The translations under genes and the position numbers were made by a program. The notes below the pieces were generated by a model. The model was given only the letters and a program-made list of their open reading frames with translations, had not been told where the DNA came from and ran no database searches. From positions 1-64,000 of the forward strand of contig NZ_VHIV01000011.1 in assembly GCF_006494425.1 (NCBI RefSeq): a DNA stretch of 64,000 nt, read 5' to 3'. This stretch comes from Bacillus dicomae (GTDB lineage Bacteria > Bacillota > Bacilli > Bacillales > Bacillaceae_G). Shown piece by piece: positions 46,207-54,385 of this stretch; positions within the stretch are counted from its first letter, which is position 1, and every line of letters starts with the position of its first letter.

Positions 46207-47847
46207 TTATTTTTCAATTTGTGCCCATTTGAAGTTTAATTGACCAGCAAAGTCTACTTGCACAATTCCTTTCACATAAGAACGTTCTAAATAAGATTCG
46301 CCTTTTTGGTAAAGAGGAGCGATAACAGAGTCTTTAAATAATATTTTTTCGGATGCTAGTAATGCTTCCCAACGAGCTTTTTCATCACCAGCTAAAGTCG
46401 TTTTAACTTTTTCAATTGTTTCATCGAACTCCTTATTAGAGTAATGATCCAAGTTGTAAGGGTTATTCGTTGTAAACAATTCAAGGAATGTAATTGGATC
46501 AGCAAAGTCAGGGCTCCAGCCGTCAATACCGATTTCATAGTCACCTTTTAATAAAAGTGAAACTTGTTGTTTACGTGGTTGTGGTTTCACATTTACTGTT
46601 AATCCATCTAAATTCTTTTCTAGTTGTCCTTTTAAGAACTCACCAGTTTTCTTATCAAGGTCAGCATCACTTGTTAATAATTCTAATGTTATCTTTTCAG
46701 AACCAAGCTCTTGCTTAGCCTTTTTCCATAACTCTTGTGCAGATTTTGTATCAGCTTTGGTTAAATCTCCGTTTATAGTACGGAAGTCTTTTCCATCAGT
46801 CCCTTTTGCAAAGTTTTTTGGAACGAGACCAAAGGTTGGTGTAGAGCCATCATTTAATAACGTATTTACAAAGGATTTTCGATCAATTGTTTGATCGATT
46901 GCTTGGCGTGCAGAAACATTTTGAAGCACTTTGTTTTGTTGATTCATACGTAAAAATTGTACGCCTACGTTCGGGCGTTCTTTAAAGTTCGCATCCTTTT
47001 TATATTTATCAACGAAGTCGGATGTTAATTTTATACGGTCTAATTGTTTTGATTCGAATAAGTTTACTTCTGTTGATTTTTCTTTTACGACGTTAAAATT
47101 GATTTCTTCTAGTTTGACAGTATCTTTATCCCAATAGGTAGGGTTTTTCTTAAATTTAAAGCTTTGTTCGTGCTTCCAATCGCTTAGTGTAAAAGCACCG
47201 TTGTACAAGATTGTATTGTCTTCTAAAGCATACTTATCACCTTGTTTTTTAAAGAATTCCTCGTTAATTGGTAGAAATGTTGGGAACGCTGTTAAGCTAA
47301 TAAAATACGGAACAGGGCGTTCTAATTCTACCTCAAACGTATGGTCATCAACTGCTTTTACACCAAGTTGGTCGGCTGGAAGTTCTTTGTTGTTAATTTT
47401 TGTTGCGTTTTTAATATCAAAGAATAGAAATGCATATTCAGAGGCTGTTGCTGGATCGACAGCTCTTTGCCAAGCAAAGACAAAATCTTTCGCTGTAACA
47501 GGTGTACCGTTTGACCATTTTGAATCTCGCAGGTGGAATGTGTATTGCGTTTTATCGCCACTTACTTCATGAGATTTTGCAACACCAGGGACAGGTTTAT
47601 TACCTTCACCAAGATTATACAAACCTTCAAATACGTTTCTCATTACTTGACCAGAATCAGTATCTGTAGCACGAGCCGTATCCATTGTTCGTATTTCAGT
47701 AGGTGAAGATAAGTTTAAAACCTGCTTACTAGGTGCCTCGTCTTTTGCATTTGCTCCACTTGCTTCGTTTTTATAACTACCGCAACCAGTTAATAAAATA
47801 CTTACTCCTACAACTGATGCAATACCGGGTACAAACTTCTTTTTCAT
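46207..47847 (-). CDS. Orphan oligopeptide-binding lipoprotein under S-box control (OppA paralogue 2)
   Basis: This 546-residue SBP_bac_5 lipoprotein begins MKKKFVPGIASVVGVSILLTGC, with the same signature region SKWSNGTPVTAKDFVFAWQRAVDPATASEYAF as its neighbour. The two are clearly a tandem duplication. AGGAGGAAAATC precedes the ATG. Its 5' leader contains a SAM riboswitch, unlike its neighbour, which suggests a special role in sulfur or methionine peptide uptake. Confidence 0.93.
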   Translation of the reverse strand: MKKKFVPGIASVVGVSILLTGCGSYKNEASGANAKDEAPSKQVLNLSSPTEIRTMDTARATDTDSGQVMRNVFEGLYNLGEGNKPVPGVAKSHEVSGDKTQYTFHLRDSKWSNGTPVTAKDFVFAWQRAVDPATASEYAFLFFDIKNATKINNKELPADQLGVKAVDDHTFEVELERPVPYFISLTAFPTFLPINEEFFKKQGDKYALEDNTILYNGAFTLSDWKHEQSFKFKKNPTYWDKDTVKLEEINFNVVKEKSTEVNLFESKQLDRIKLTSDFVDKYKKDANFKERPNVGVQFLRMNQQNKVLQNVSARQAIDQTIDRKSFVNTLLNDGSTPTFGLVPKNFAKGTDGKDFRTINGDLTKADTKSAQELWKKAKQELGSEKITLELLTSDADLDKKTGEFLKGQLEKNLDGLTVNVKPQPRKQQVSLLLKGDYEIGIDGWSPDFADPITFLELFTTNNPYNLDHYSNKEFDETIEKVKTTLAGDEKARWEALLASEKILFKDSVIAPLYQKGESYLERSYVKGIVQVDFAGQLNFKWAQIEK

Positions 47848-47900
47848 TTGATTTTCCTCCTAAATAATTAAGTTTGGATGATGATGAGGGAAATGAAAAA

Positions 47901-47943
47901 TAAAAAATCCCTCTTTTCATATTGAGAAAGAGGGATTTTTACG
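47901..47943 (-). terminator. S-box terminator hairpin before OppA paralogue 2
   Basis: On the minus strand the stem AAAAATCCCTCTTTCTC / GAAAAGAGGGATTTTTT ends in a T run. It is the expression platform of the adjacent riboswitch. Confidence 0.88.
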
Positions 47944-47975
47944 TACAAGTTATGCACCCGTATATAAACGAAGTC

Positions 47976-48089
47976 CCTCATTCTATCTTTCAAGCCATAA
48001 AGCTTGCAGGAAGTGGCACAGTATTCAAAAATGAACCTGCTGCCGAGGTTTCAAAGGGCCAGTCCCTCCACCTCTCTTGATACAATGAG
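47976..48089 (-). ncRNA. SAM (S-box, SAM-I) riboswitch before OppA paralogue 2
   Basis: On the minus strand the core reads TATCAAGAGAGGTGGAGG, GACTGGCCCTTTGAAACC, CGGCAGCAGG, CTGTGCCACTTCCTGC and GAAAGATAGAATGAG, closing P1. The GACTGGCCC-TGAAACC-GCAGC elements are diagnostic. GTGCCACTTCC replaces the more common GTGCTAATTCC, a small variation. Confidence 0.92.
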
Positions 48090-48208
48090 TAAACGAATAA
48101 ACTTTATTAATTTTTGTGTTTCTTTGATAATTCAAAATCTTACACCTTGAATGATGAAGTGTCAACTGAATGAAATATAGTTTTAATTTTCAGTTTTCTT
48201 TAACGAAA

Positions 48209-48237
48209 AACCACTACATATGGCAGTGGTTTTTCTA
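48209..48237 (-). terminator. Terminator of the proC-AKR pair
   Basis: On the minus strand AAAAACCACTGCC / GTAGTGGTTTTTC arms precede a T-containing tract directly after the reductase stop. Confidence 0.8.
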
Positions 48238-49071
48238 CTAGAAGTTAAAGTTATCTGGATCTGGACCAACGCGACGATCTTCATTTAAAGCTTGAATTGC
48301 TTTCATATCATCAGCACTTAATTCAAAGTCGAAGATGCTTGCATTTTCAATAATGCGATGTTCTTTAATAGATTTAGGGATTGTTACAACTTCGTTTTGT
48401 AGATCCCAGCGTAAAATAATTTGTGCAGTTGATTTATTATATTTTGTCGCAATTTCTTGCAACGTTGGATTATCTAGTAGTTGTCCTTGCATTAATGGTG
48501 ACCAAGCTTCAAGCTGGATATTATGTTCTTTACAAAAAGCGTGTAACTCTTCTTGTGCTAAACGTGGGTGGTATTCCACTTGATTGACCATTGGCTTAAT
48601 TTCAGCAATTTCAAATACGTCTTGTAAGTGGTGAATGTGGAAATTACTCACACCGATAGCGCGAACACGGCCATCTTTATAAAGCTTTTCTAACGCTTTC
48701 CATGATTCAGTATATTTCCCTTTTACAGGCCAATGTACTAAATATAAATCTAAATATTCTAAACCTAATTTTTCTAATGTAGTTTCAAATGCTTGAAGTG
48801 TTGTTTCATATCCTTGATCGCTATTCCATACTTTTGATGTAATAAATAATTCTTCACGTGCAACACCTGATTCACGGATTGCTTGTCCAACACCATCTTC
48901 GTTTTGATAAATTGCTGCAGTATCGATGCTGCGGTAACCATTTTTAATTGCTGATTTTACAGATTCAATTACTTCTGAACCATCTTCTACTTTAAAAACA
49001 CCTAAACCGAACCAAGGCATTTTCACACCATTATGTAATGTTGTATAGTCTTTTAAACTTGTTAAATTCAT
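48238..49071 (-). CDS. Aldo/keto reductase
   Basis: This 277-residue NADPH-dependent reductase of the AKR superfamily is close in form to Bacillus YvgN/glyoxal reductases. The catalytic tetrad context is visible: SIDTAAIYQNEDGVG with Asp and Tyr near residues 47-52, ITSKVWN near 77 with Lys, and YLVHWPVKGKY near 108 with His. Cofactor-region IPKSIKEHRIIENASIFDF lies near 245. It starts 1 bp after the proC stop, with its ribosome binding site inside proC, so the two are translationally linked. Confidence 0.92.
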   Translation of the reverse strand: MNLTSLKDYTTLHNGVKMPWFGLGVFKVEDGSEVIESVKSAIKNGYRSIDTAAIYQNEDGVGQAIRESGVAREELFITSKVWNSDQGYETTLQAFETTLEKLGLEYLDLYLVHWPVKGKYTESWKALEKLYKDGRVRAIGVSNFHIHHLQDVFEIAEIKPMVNQVEYHPRLAQEELHAFCKEHNIQLEAWSPLMQGQLLDNPTLQEIATKYNKSTAQIILRWDLQNEVVTIPKSIKEHRIIENASIFDFELSADDMKAIQALNEDRRVGPDPDNFNF

Positions 49072-49072
49072 A

Positions 49073-49876
49073 TTATTTCCCCCTAGCTTTTTTGTTTGTT
49101 GCTTCTACTGCTTTTTGAATTGCCTCTGAAAAATTATATTCATATAAAGCTTTGAGACCTTCAGCTGTGGAACCACCTGGTGTTGTTACTTGTTCGCGGA
49201 GGTTAGCTGGATCTTGTGTTTGTTCAAGCATAGAAGCAGAGCCAGAAATCATTTGAATGACAAGGTGTTTGGCAGTTGCTTCATTGACTCCATAACTTTT
49301 TGTTGCTTCAATCAAGCTTTCAGCAAAATAATAAAGGAAGGCTGGCGCACTTCCAGTAACTGCGGTAAGCTGATGAACTTCTTCTTCGGTGCAAAGTTGC
49401 GAAGTACCAATGCCTCTTAAAAGCAGTTGCAGGGTTTCTTGCTGCATCTCGTTTACTGATTGTCCCATTGTATATAAGGAGATTGACTTCCCAATTTCAG
49501 CAGCTGTATTTGGCATAATCCAAGCAACAGGTGTTCCCTCGGGGAGTCTTTCTTCTAAATAAGATGGGCCAATGCCAGCAGCTACTGTTACGACCAGTTG
49601 ATTCGATAGTAACGGAGATAACTCTGTTAATAATTCTTCATGTGCAGAAGGCGGCATTGCTAAAACAACTGTATCAACAGATGTAACATGCTGCTTCCAA
49701 TCTGTTGCAGTAGACACATTATATCGCGCTTGTAATTGTTCTAGCTTTTTTACGTTACTTCGGTTAGAAACGATAATTTCTTCGATGTATTCTTTGCTTG
49801 TTTTAAGTAATCCGGAAAATATAGCTTCTGCCATACGACCAGCACCAATAAATAGAATTCGATGTTTAGTGAGCAT
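49073..49876 (-). CDS. proC: Pyrroline-5-carboxylate reductase
   Basis: This 267-residue enzyme makes proline from pyrroline-5-carboxylate with NAD(P)H. The Rossmann start RILFIGAGRMAEAIFSGLL, VVLAMPPSAHEELL near 70, IMPNTAAEIGKS near 115 and the C-terminal family signature QLTAVTGSAPAFLYYFAE ... TTPGGSTAEGLKALYE are all present. The ATG at 49876 with AAAGGAAT/AAAGGAT upstream is preferred over an upstream in-frame ATG at 49924. Bacillus genomes often carry several P5CR paralogues; which one this is cannot be decided here. Confidence 0.9.
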   Translation of the reverse strand: MLTKHRILFIGAGRMAEAIFSGLLKTSKEYIEEIIVSNRSNVKKLEQLQARYNVSTATDWKQHVTSVDTVVLAMPPSAHEELLTELSPLLSNQLVVTVAAGIGPSYLEERLPEGTPVAWIMPNTAAEIGKSISLYTMGQSVNEMQQETLQLLLRGIGTSQLCTEEEVHQLTAVTGSAPAFLYYFAESLIEATKSYGVNEATAKHLVIQMISGSASMLEQTQDPANLREQVTTPGGSTAEGLKALYEYNFSEAIQKAVEATNKKARGK

Positions 49877-50042
49877 ATCCTTTATTCCTTTCCAGTAGAG
49901 ATATGTTATAAAAAACGATAACATCTTTAAGAGAATTTTGTAAAAAGAAAAGACTTATCGTGAAAAGAATGAAATTGGGGGGAGGAGAGGCGACATAAAT
50001 AAGTCTGTAAAGATTATTATATTAAAAAAATAGTTGTAATAA

Positions 50043-50074
50043 AAAATCCCTGAAGCAGCTAAGCTTCAGGGATT
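50043..50074 (-). terminator. Terminator of the GlcU-like gene
   Basis: On the minus strand AATCCCTGAAGC / GCTTCAGGGATT with a 6-base loop is followed by TTTTTTA. Confidence 0.9.
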
Positions 50075-50088
50075 AATAGATTATAAGA

Positions 50089-50940
50089 TTATGCTTTTGT
50101 TAGACCTAGTAATACAGCGCCGCCGATGATTAAAACACTACCTAATGCAATGAATATCAATTGACGTTTTGTTTTCTTTTCACCTAAGAAGACAATCGCA
50201 CCGAATGTTGAGATAACGATTCCAGTTTGAGATAATGGGAAGCTTGTTGCTACTCCGACACGTGGTAGTGAAAGAAGTAAGAATAAGTTTCCAGTTCCCC
50301 ATAGTAGACCAGATAAAGCATTACGGATTGCATATTTGTTAAATGGTTTATGTTTAGATGTCAGTACAACCGCACCAACAAACATACCAACTGCTTGTGG
50401 TAAAATAGCAGACCAACCATCGATATTATACCAACGAATAATAATTACATATACAAGATAGCCGAAAGTAGAAACAATTAAAGTAAGAAGTCCTTTTTTC
50501 AATTGTCCTGGTGGCTGAGCATTTTCTTTATCATCTAATGATGTGAATACAACACCAACTACGATTAATAGGATTGCAATCGTTCCCATAATGATCGTTG
50601 TTGTAGTAGTCCACTCACGGAAAGCGATAACTCCAAAGATAGAAGTTGCAACAAGTTGCATACCAGTAGAAATTGTTACAGTAGTTGAAACACCTAGTTT
50701 TTCAACTGTTTTTAATTGGTTTACTTGTCCTAAAGCCCAGAATAAACCTGAAATAAAACCAACAATCAAGATTGTCAATGTTAAAGCTGGTTGAGTAAAT
50801 ACATACATAATTGTTGCGAAGAATAGAGCACCGATTGTCATACCTACCGTTTGGCTATATGCACCACCGCCCATTTTTACGCTTACTAATAAGATGTTTC
50901 CCCATGCAATTGCAGGAAGAAGCGCTAATAAAATGTCCAT
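50089..50940 (-). CDS. glcU: Glucose uptake protein (GRP/GlcU family)
   Basis: This 283-residue membrane protein has ten predicted segments and the pattern LLALLPAIAWGNILLVSVKMGGG at the N-terminus. FSGLFWALGQVNQ-like GLFWALGQVNQLKTV near residue 65 and GTGNLFLLLSLPRVGVATSFPLSQ near 215 are typical of the glucose/ribose porter family (GlcU). It imports glucose or a related sugar by proton symport. GAAGGGAG precedes the ATG. No glucose dehydrogenase gene is adjacent, unlike the classic glcU-gdh pair. Confidence 0.88.
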   Translation of the reverse strand: MDILLALLPAIAWGNILLVSVKMGGGAYSQTVGMTIGALFFATIMYVFTQPALTLTILIVGFISGLFWALGQVNQLKTVEKLGVSTTVTISTGMQLVATSIFGVIAFREWTTTTTIIMGTIAILLIVVGVVFTSLDDKENAQPPGQLKKGLLTLIVSTFGYLVYVIIIRWYNIDGWSAILPQAVGMFVGAVVLTSKHKPFNKYAIRNALSGLLWGTGNLFLLLSLPRVGVATSFPLSQTGIVISTFGAIVFLGEKKTKRQLIFIALGSVLIIGGAVLLGLTKA

Positions 50941-50991
50941 TACAAGACTCCCTTCGGTTTGCTATACCAATATAATTACATATCGTTCTAA

Positions 50992-51034
50992 CGATCGGTA
51001 ATGCTCCACTAATAGAGTAGAAGATTACCGATCG
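50992..51034. repeat. Inverted repeat upstream of the GlcU-like gene
   Basis: CGATCGGTAAT and ATTACCGATCG form 11-bp perfect arms around a 21-bp loop, 50 bp upstream of the minus-strand start. It may be an operator or a leader hairpin; there is no T tract. Confidence 0.5.
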
Positions 51035-51216
51035 CTAAAACAGGATGAAGAATTCACGATATAAATGCGTTTTCATTTCTTCATTTTTTCAAACACCTAC
51101 ATATAATAACAGGAAATTACCTATTTTAGAAAGTAAATTCAAATAGAATGTATATTTGAATAAAAGGTAAAATTCAGTTATTTCCCGGTGGTATATTTTA
51201 TTTCCTAAGAAATAAA

Positions 51217-51246
51217 GAAGCAGCTTCGAAAAAAGCTGCTTTAAGA
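51217..51246 (-). terminator. Terminator of modAB
   Basis: On the minus strand AAGCAGCTT / AAGCTGCTT surrounds a TTTTCG loop and is followed by CTTTATTT. It overlaps the modB stop. Confidence 0.75.
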
Positions 51247-51915
51247 CTTAGTAATTCTTTTATTAATAAGCTGAATGCATAGTAGAAATACGAGTGACAT
51301 ACCGATAGTAATAACTACAAGTGTCCAGGCGAGTTGCATATTACTTGCATCAATGGCCATGTAAATAGCAGTTGGGATTGTCTGAGTTTTACCAGGAATG
51401 TTTCCAGCAAACATGAGTGTAGCACCAAATTCACCGAGCGCACGAACAAAGCTTAAGATCATACCGCTTAATAGTGCAGGAAATGCAAGCGGAAGTGTGA
51501 CATGTAGAAAAACTTGATATTCACTTGCGCCAAGGTCACGAGCACTTTCTTCAATTTGTACATTCGCGATAGAAAATCCTGTTTTTGCTGATTGATACAT
51601 CAGCGGAAATGCAACAACTGTAGAAGCAATGATCGCAGCAGTAGATGTGAACATAATGGACTGCTGAAACGATGATTCTATCCACTTGCCAATGGGACTA
51701 TTATTTCCAAAAATGATAATGAGAAAAAAGCCGATTACAGTTGGTGGAAGTACCATTGGTAATAAGAAAATAGTTTCTAATATTACTTTATATCTGCATG
51801 AAGAGCGTGCTAACGCCCGTCCGATAATCGTCCCTAAAATTGTAACGATTATAGTAGCGCATGCAGCTACTCGTAAAGATAGAAAGATTGGTGACAAAAT
51901 AACATCAAAGCTCAT
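51241..51915 (-). CDS. modB: Molybdate ABC transporter permease
   Basis: This 224-residue permease has five to six membrane segments and the loop ESARDLGASEYQVFLHVTLPLAFPALLSG near residue 125. PMVLPPTVIGFFLIIIFGNNSPIG near 55 is the ModB signature. It starts 5 bp after modA. No modC ATPase gene follows; a terminator overlaps the stop codon. Confidence 0.93.
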   Translation of the reverse strand: MSFDVILSPIFLSLRVAACATIIVTILGTIIGRALARSSCRYKVILETIFLLPMVLPPTVIGFFLIIIFGNNSPIGKWIESSFQQSIMFTSTAAIIASTVVAFPLMYQSAKTGFSIANVQIEESARDLGASEYQVFLHVTLPLAFPALLSGMILSFVRALGEFGATLMFAGNIPGKTQTIPTAIYMAIDASNMQLAWTLVVITIGMSLVFLLCIQLINKRITKS

Positions 51916-51920
51916 GGCAC

Positions 51921-52727
51921 TTAGGATAGGACTGTAAATCCATATTTCTTAAAGATAGATTGTGCATCTTTGGACTGCAAATACTCATAAAATGAAGTCG
52001 CCTCTTTCTTATGCTTAGACTCTTTTATAACACCTAAAGGATAGTGGATTGGCTCATGAGAGGTAGCTGCTGCTGTCTCACCAATCTTTACTTTGTCTGA
52101 AATGAGAGCATCTGTTTTGTATACGATACCAGCATCAACATTACCTGTTTCTACATATGTTAACACTTGGCGAACATCTTTTGTAAATACAATTTTATTT
52201 TGAATGTCATTCCATAGATTCTCATGTGTGAGAGAAGCCTTTGCGTACTTTCCTGCAGGTACAGATTCAGGTGTACCAAGTGCGATTTTCTTAATTTTTT
52301 CATCTTTTAAATCTTGAATTTTTGTAAGAGAACTATCTTTTGGGATGACTAGAACGAGCTCATTTCCAAGAAGATTTTTCCCTTCTTTTTCATTAATGAA
52401 TCCTTTTTTAACAAGAGTTTGGAATTTATCTTCGGCTGCTGAGAAGAATAAATCAGCAGGTGCACCTTGTTCAATTTGTTGTTGAAGTGCACCAGAAGCA
52501 CCGAAGTTAAAAGAAAGTTTAATATTAGGTTCTTTTTCTTTATATTTTGTTTCAATTTCTTTTAGCGCATCTTGTAAGCTTGCAGCGGCTGATATAGTAA
52601 GTTCAACTGCTTTTCCTTCTTTAGCATTTGATTTCTCTTTCTTTTCCCCGCTTGTACATGCAGCACTAAATATAAGAAGGAAAGAAAGTATAAGTGCCCC
52701 GATGGAACGTAATGTAAATTTGTGCAT
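51921..52727 (-). CDS. modA: Molybdate-binding lipoprotein
   Basis: This 268-residue periplasmic-type binding protein is anchored by a lipobox SAAC at about residue 24. VELTISAAASLQDALKEIETKYKEK is the standard ModA start, with FNFGASGALQQQIEQGAPADLFFSAAE near 75 and NVDAGIVYKTDAL near 200. AAAGGGGA lies 7 bp before the ATG. It is divergent from the regulator gene at 52888, and the shared region contains phased repeats. Confidence 0.94.
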   Translation of the reverse strand: MHKFTLRSIGALILSFLLIFSAACTSGEKKEKSNAKEGKAVELTISAAASLQDALKEIETKYKEKEPNIKLSFNFGASGALQQQIEQGAPADLFFSAAEDKFQTLVKKGFINEKEGKNLLGNELVLVIPKDSSLTKIQDLKDEKIKKIALGTPESVPAGKYAKASLTHENLWNDIQNKIVFTKDVRQVLTYVETGNVDAGIVYKTDALISDKVKIGETAAATSHEPIHYPLGVIKESKHKKEATSFYEYLQSKDAQSIFKKYGFTVLS

Positions 52728-52760
52728 AAAAAAATCCCCTTTCGTTTTGACATATTCAAT

Positions 52761-52810
52761 TATAACTAAATATAACTAATTATAACTAGTTATAAATGAA
52801 TATAATTTGA
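52761..52810. promoter_or_regulatory. Five 10-bp phased TATAA repeats in the modA-regulator intergenic region
   Basis: TATAACTAAA, TATAACTAAT, TATAACTAGT, TATAAATGAA and TATAATTTGA follow one another with exact 10-bp spacing. The first three share TATAACTA and the array also contains AACTAGTT. It lies 34 bp before the modA start and 78 bp before the regulator start, so it is a good candidate operator for the divergent regulator. Confidence 0.65.
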
Positions 52811-52887
52811 ACATGTAGTTATTTTTAAAAAATAGGAGAAATATTCTTTTCTTTGTTACAATGAAAGGAGAAAGTGAGGAATCGTCT

Positions 52888-53808
52888 ATGGATCATCATT
52901 CCTACACAACGGAAGAAGTAGCAAAGCGATTAAAGGTATCAAAACTAACTGTGTACGACTTAATTAAAAAAGGAGAATTACCTTCTTATAGAGTTGGTAG
53001 ACAGATGCGCATTGATGCAGCAGATTTAGAACAATATATTAAGCAAATGAAAACAGGGAAGGTACAAGTTACTCCTGTAAAGAATGACAGTAATAGTATC
53101 TCGAATACATGTATTATTAGTGGGCAAGAACTAACGTTAGATATGTTGGCAAAGCGTATAGAAAACCGTCTGCCAAGTTCTAATATATTACGGGCGTATC
53201 AAGGTAGTTTAACGAGTTTAGTAAAAATGTATCAAGGAGAAGGAAATATCGTTAGCTTGCATTTGTTTGATGGTGAAACGGGTACATATAATGTTCCTTA
53301 CGTAAAACGTATTTTAGTTGGACAACCATGTACTATGATTAATTTATTAGCAAGGAACGTTGGATTTTATGTGCAAAAGGGAAATCCAAAAAATATAAAA
53401 ACATGGACTGATTTATCTCATTCATCTATACGATTTGTAAATCGAGAAAAAGGTTCTGGTATTAGAGTATTAGTGGATGAACAATTGCGCATTCAAAGGT
53501 TAAATAAAGAAAACATTAGTGGATATGAATGGGAAGAATCGAATCATCTTGGTGTTGCCACGCAAGTTGCGAATGGAAAAGCTGATGTGGGAGTAGGATC
53601 AGAAAAGTTTTCGCAAATTGTAAACGTAGACTTTATTCCAATTATGAAAGAGCAGTATGATTTAGTGATTTTGAAGAATAAAGAAAATGAAGAGCTGATC
53701 GAAGTTGTGAAAGACATTCTGCAATCGGAAGAATTTCATAATGAATTAAAAGCAATTGGCGGATACGATATGACGAAAACAGGTCAAATTATATATGAAA
53801 TAAAGTGA
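52888..53808 (+). CDS. Excisionase-type HTH regulator with PBP-like domain (molybdate-responsive candidate)
   Basis: This 306-residue protein begins with a MerR/excisionase-type helix-turn-helix (residues 5-50: YTTEEVAKRLKVSKLTVYDLIKKGELPSYRVGRQMRID). It continues with a periplasmic-binding-protein-like domain (about 90-295), with LTSLVKMYQGEGNIVSLHLFDGETGTYN and RFVNREKGSGIRVLVDEQL. This order occurs in regulators next to molybdate or tungstate transporters. The start at 52888 is preferred over 52861 because GTGAGGA lies 7 bp upstream. It probably binds the phased repeats and controls modAB. Confidence 0.87.
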   Translation: MDHHSYTTEEVAKRLKVSKLTVYDLIKKGELPSYRVGRQMRIDAADLEQYIKQMKTGKVQVTPVKNDSNSISNTCIISGQELTLDMLAKRIENRLPSSNILRAYQGSLTSLVKMYQGEGNIVSLHLFDGETGTYNVPYVKRILVGQPCTMINLLARNVGFYVQKGNPKNIKTWTDLSHSSIRFVNREKGSGIRVLVDEQLRIQRLNKENISGYEWEESNHLGVATQVANGKADVGVGSEKFSQIVNVDFIPIMKEQYDLVILKNKENEELIEVVKDILQSEEFHNELKAIGGYDMTKTGQIIYEIK

Positions 53809-53821
53809 AACTTTAATCAGT

Positions 53822-53849
53822 GGGGGTTTTCTTCATCCCCCACTGATTA
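53822..53849 (+). terminator. Hairpin after the regulator gene
   Basis: The stem CAGTGGGGG / CCCCCACTG lies just after the stop. It may act as terminator or be the left part of the interspersed repeat that follows. Confidence 0.5.
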
Positions 53850-53883
53850 TTAGTTGAACCAATCGGACTTTTATGGGCAGTTG

Positions 53884-53956
53884 ATCCCCCACCAAACTTC
53901 TTTGCTTTCGCTGAATTTTGAGGTGGGGGTCTTACTGCCCGTTAAAGCGGGATAAA
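53884..53956 (+). repeat. B. cereus-type interspersed hairpin repeat, copy 2
   Basis: ATCCCCCACC ... GAGGTGGGGGT is followed by CTTACTGCCCG and GCGGGATAAA, the same arrangement as 12550-12622. The loop sequence differs. Two copies far apart on one strand point to a mobile or formerly mobile element. Confidence 0.55.
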
Positions 53957-53958
53957 CT

Positions 53959-53995
53959 AAAAAGCTGCTTGTCTATAAGACGAGCAGCTTTTTCT
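53959..53995 (-). terminator. Terminator of peptide cassette 1
   Basis: On the minus strand AAAAGCTGCTCGTC / GACAAGCAGCTTTTT (one mismatch) is followed by further T. It ends the first two-peptide unit. Confidence 0.85.
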
Positions 53996-54025
53996 ATATA
54001 TAAAGGGGTTTGGGGAAACAAAGTA

Positions 54026-54127
54026 TTAAACAAGACCTTGAGCAAGTGTGTAAATGAAAGCTGTAAGAAGAGTAGCTCCACTTGCAAGTTCGATAAAGTC
54101 TGATTTGTTGAAAGTAATATTGTTCAT
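54026..54127 (-). CDS. Small hydrophobic peptide B, cassette 1
   Basis: This 33-residue peptide begins MNNITFNK and continues with a hydrophobic stretch containing LASGATLLTAFIY, ending GLV. GGAGAG lies before its ATG, just after the stop of peptide A. Two closely related peptides occur at 56568-56663 and 57677-57772; substitutions keep hydrophobic character. The second half could cross or lie on the membrane. The family is not recognised, and no leader with a GG cleavage site is apparent. Confidence 0.72.
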   Translation of the reverse strand: MNNITFNKSDFIELASGATLLTAFIYTLAQGLV

Positions 54128-54139
54128 TATAATCTCTCC

Positions 54140-54241
54140 TTATTTGTTTAATGTAGTTGCAACAGCTTTTGCATCGACAAGTGCGGATAGCACCATGCCC
54201 ATTGTATTTAAAAACTTGTTTGATTTCATTTTGTTCATCAT
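54140..54241 (-). CDS. Small peptide A, cassette 1
   Basis: This 33-residue peptide begins MMNKMKSN, continues TMGMVLSALVDAKAVATTLNK and has a basic N-terminus with an amphipathic hydrophobic body. AAAAGGAGCG lies 9 bp before the first ATG. Its stop is followed after 12 bp by peptide B. The same gene pair occurs twice more with the same length. Unknown family; conservation of length, frame and ribosome binding sites argues that it is expressed. Confidence 0.72.
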   Translation of the reverse strand: MMNKMKSNKFLNTMGMVLSALVDAKAVATTLNK

Positions 54242-54288
54242 GCGTATCCGCTCCTTTTCGAATTGTTGTTGCCCTGCTTTATGTCTTA

Positions 54289-54353
54289 ATTATAGGAAAT
54301 ATAATCAGTTGTAACTATCGAATTAGCTTACGGAAGACTTACACTTTTGTAAG
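54289..54353 (-). promoter_or_regulatory. 65-bp promoter module, cassette 1
   Basis: On the minus strand: CTTACA-AAAG-TGTAAG (54338-54353), a GTAAG half-site, ATTCGAT (54317-54323), 22 bp, then -10 TATAAT (54289-54294). The total span is 65 bp. The first element fits the TNACA-N4-TGTAA consensus of BceR-type response regulators. Confidence 0.75.
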
Positions 54354-54355
54354 AA

Positions 54356-54385
54356 AAAAAGACATTCTTGTAAGAATGTCTTTTA
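54356..54385 (-). terminator. Terminator of the LysR gene
   Basis: On the minus strand AAAAGACATTCTT / AAGAATGTCTTTT with a short loop is followed by TTTTT, overlapping the stop. Confidence 0.85.
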
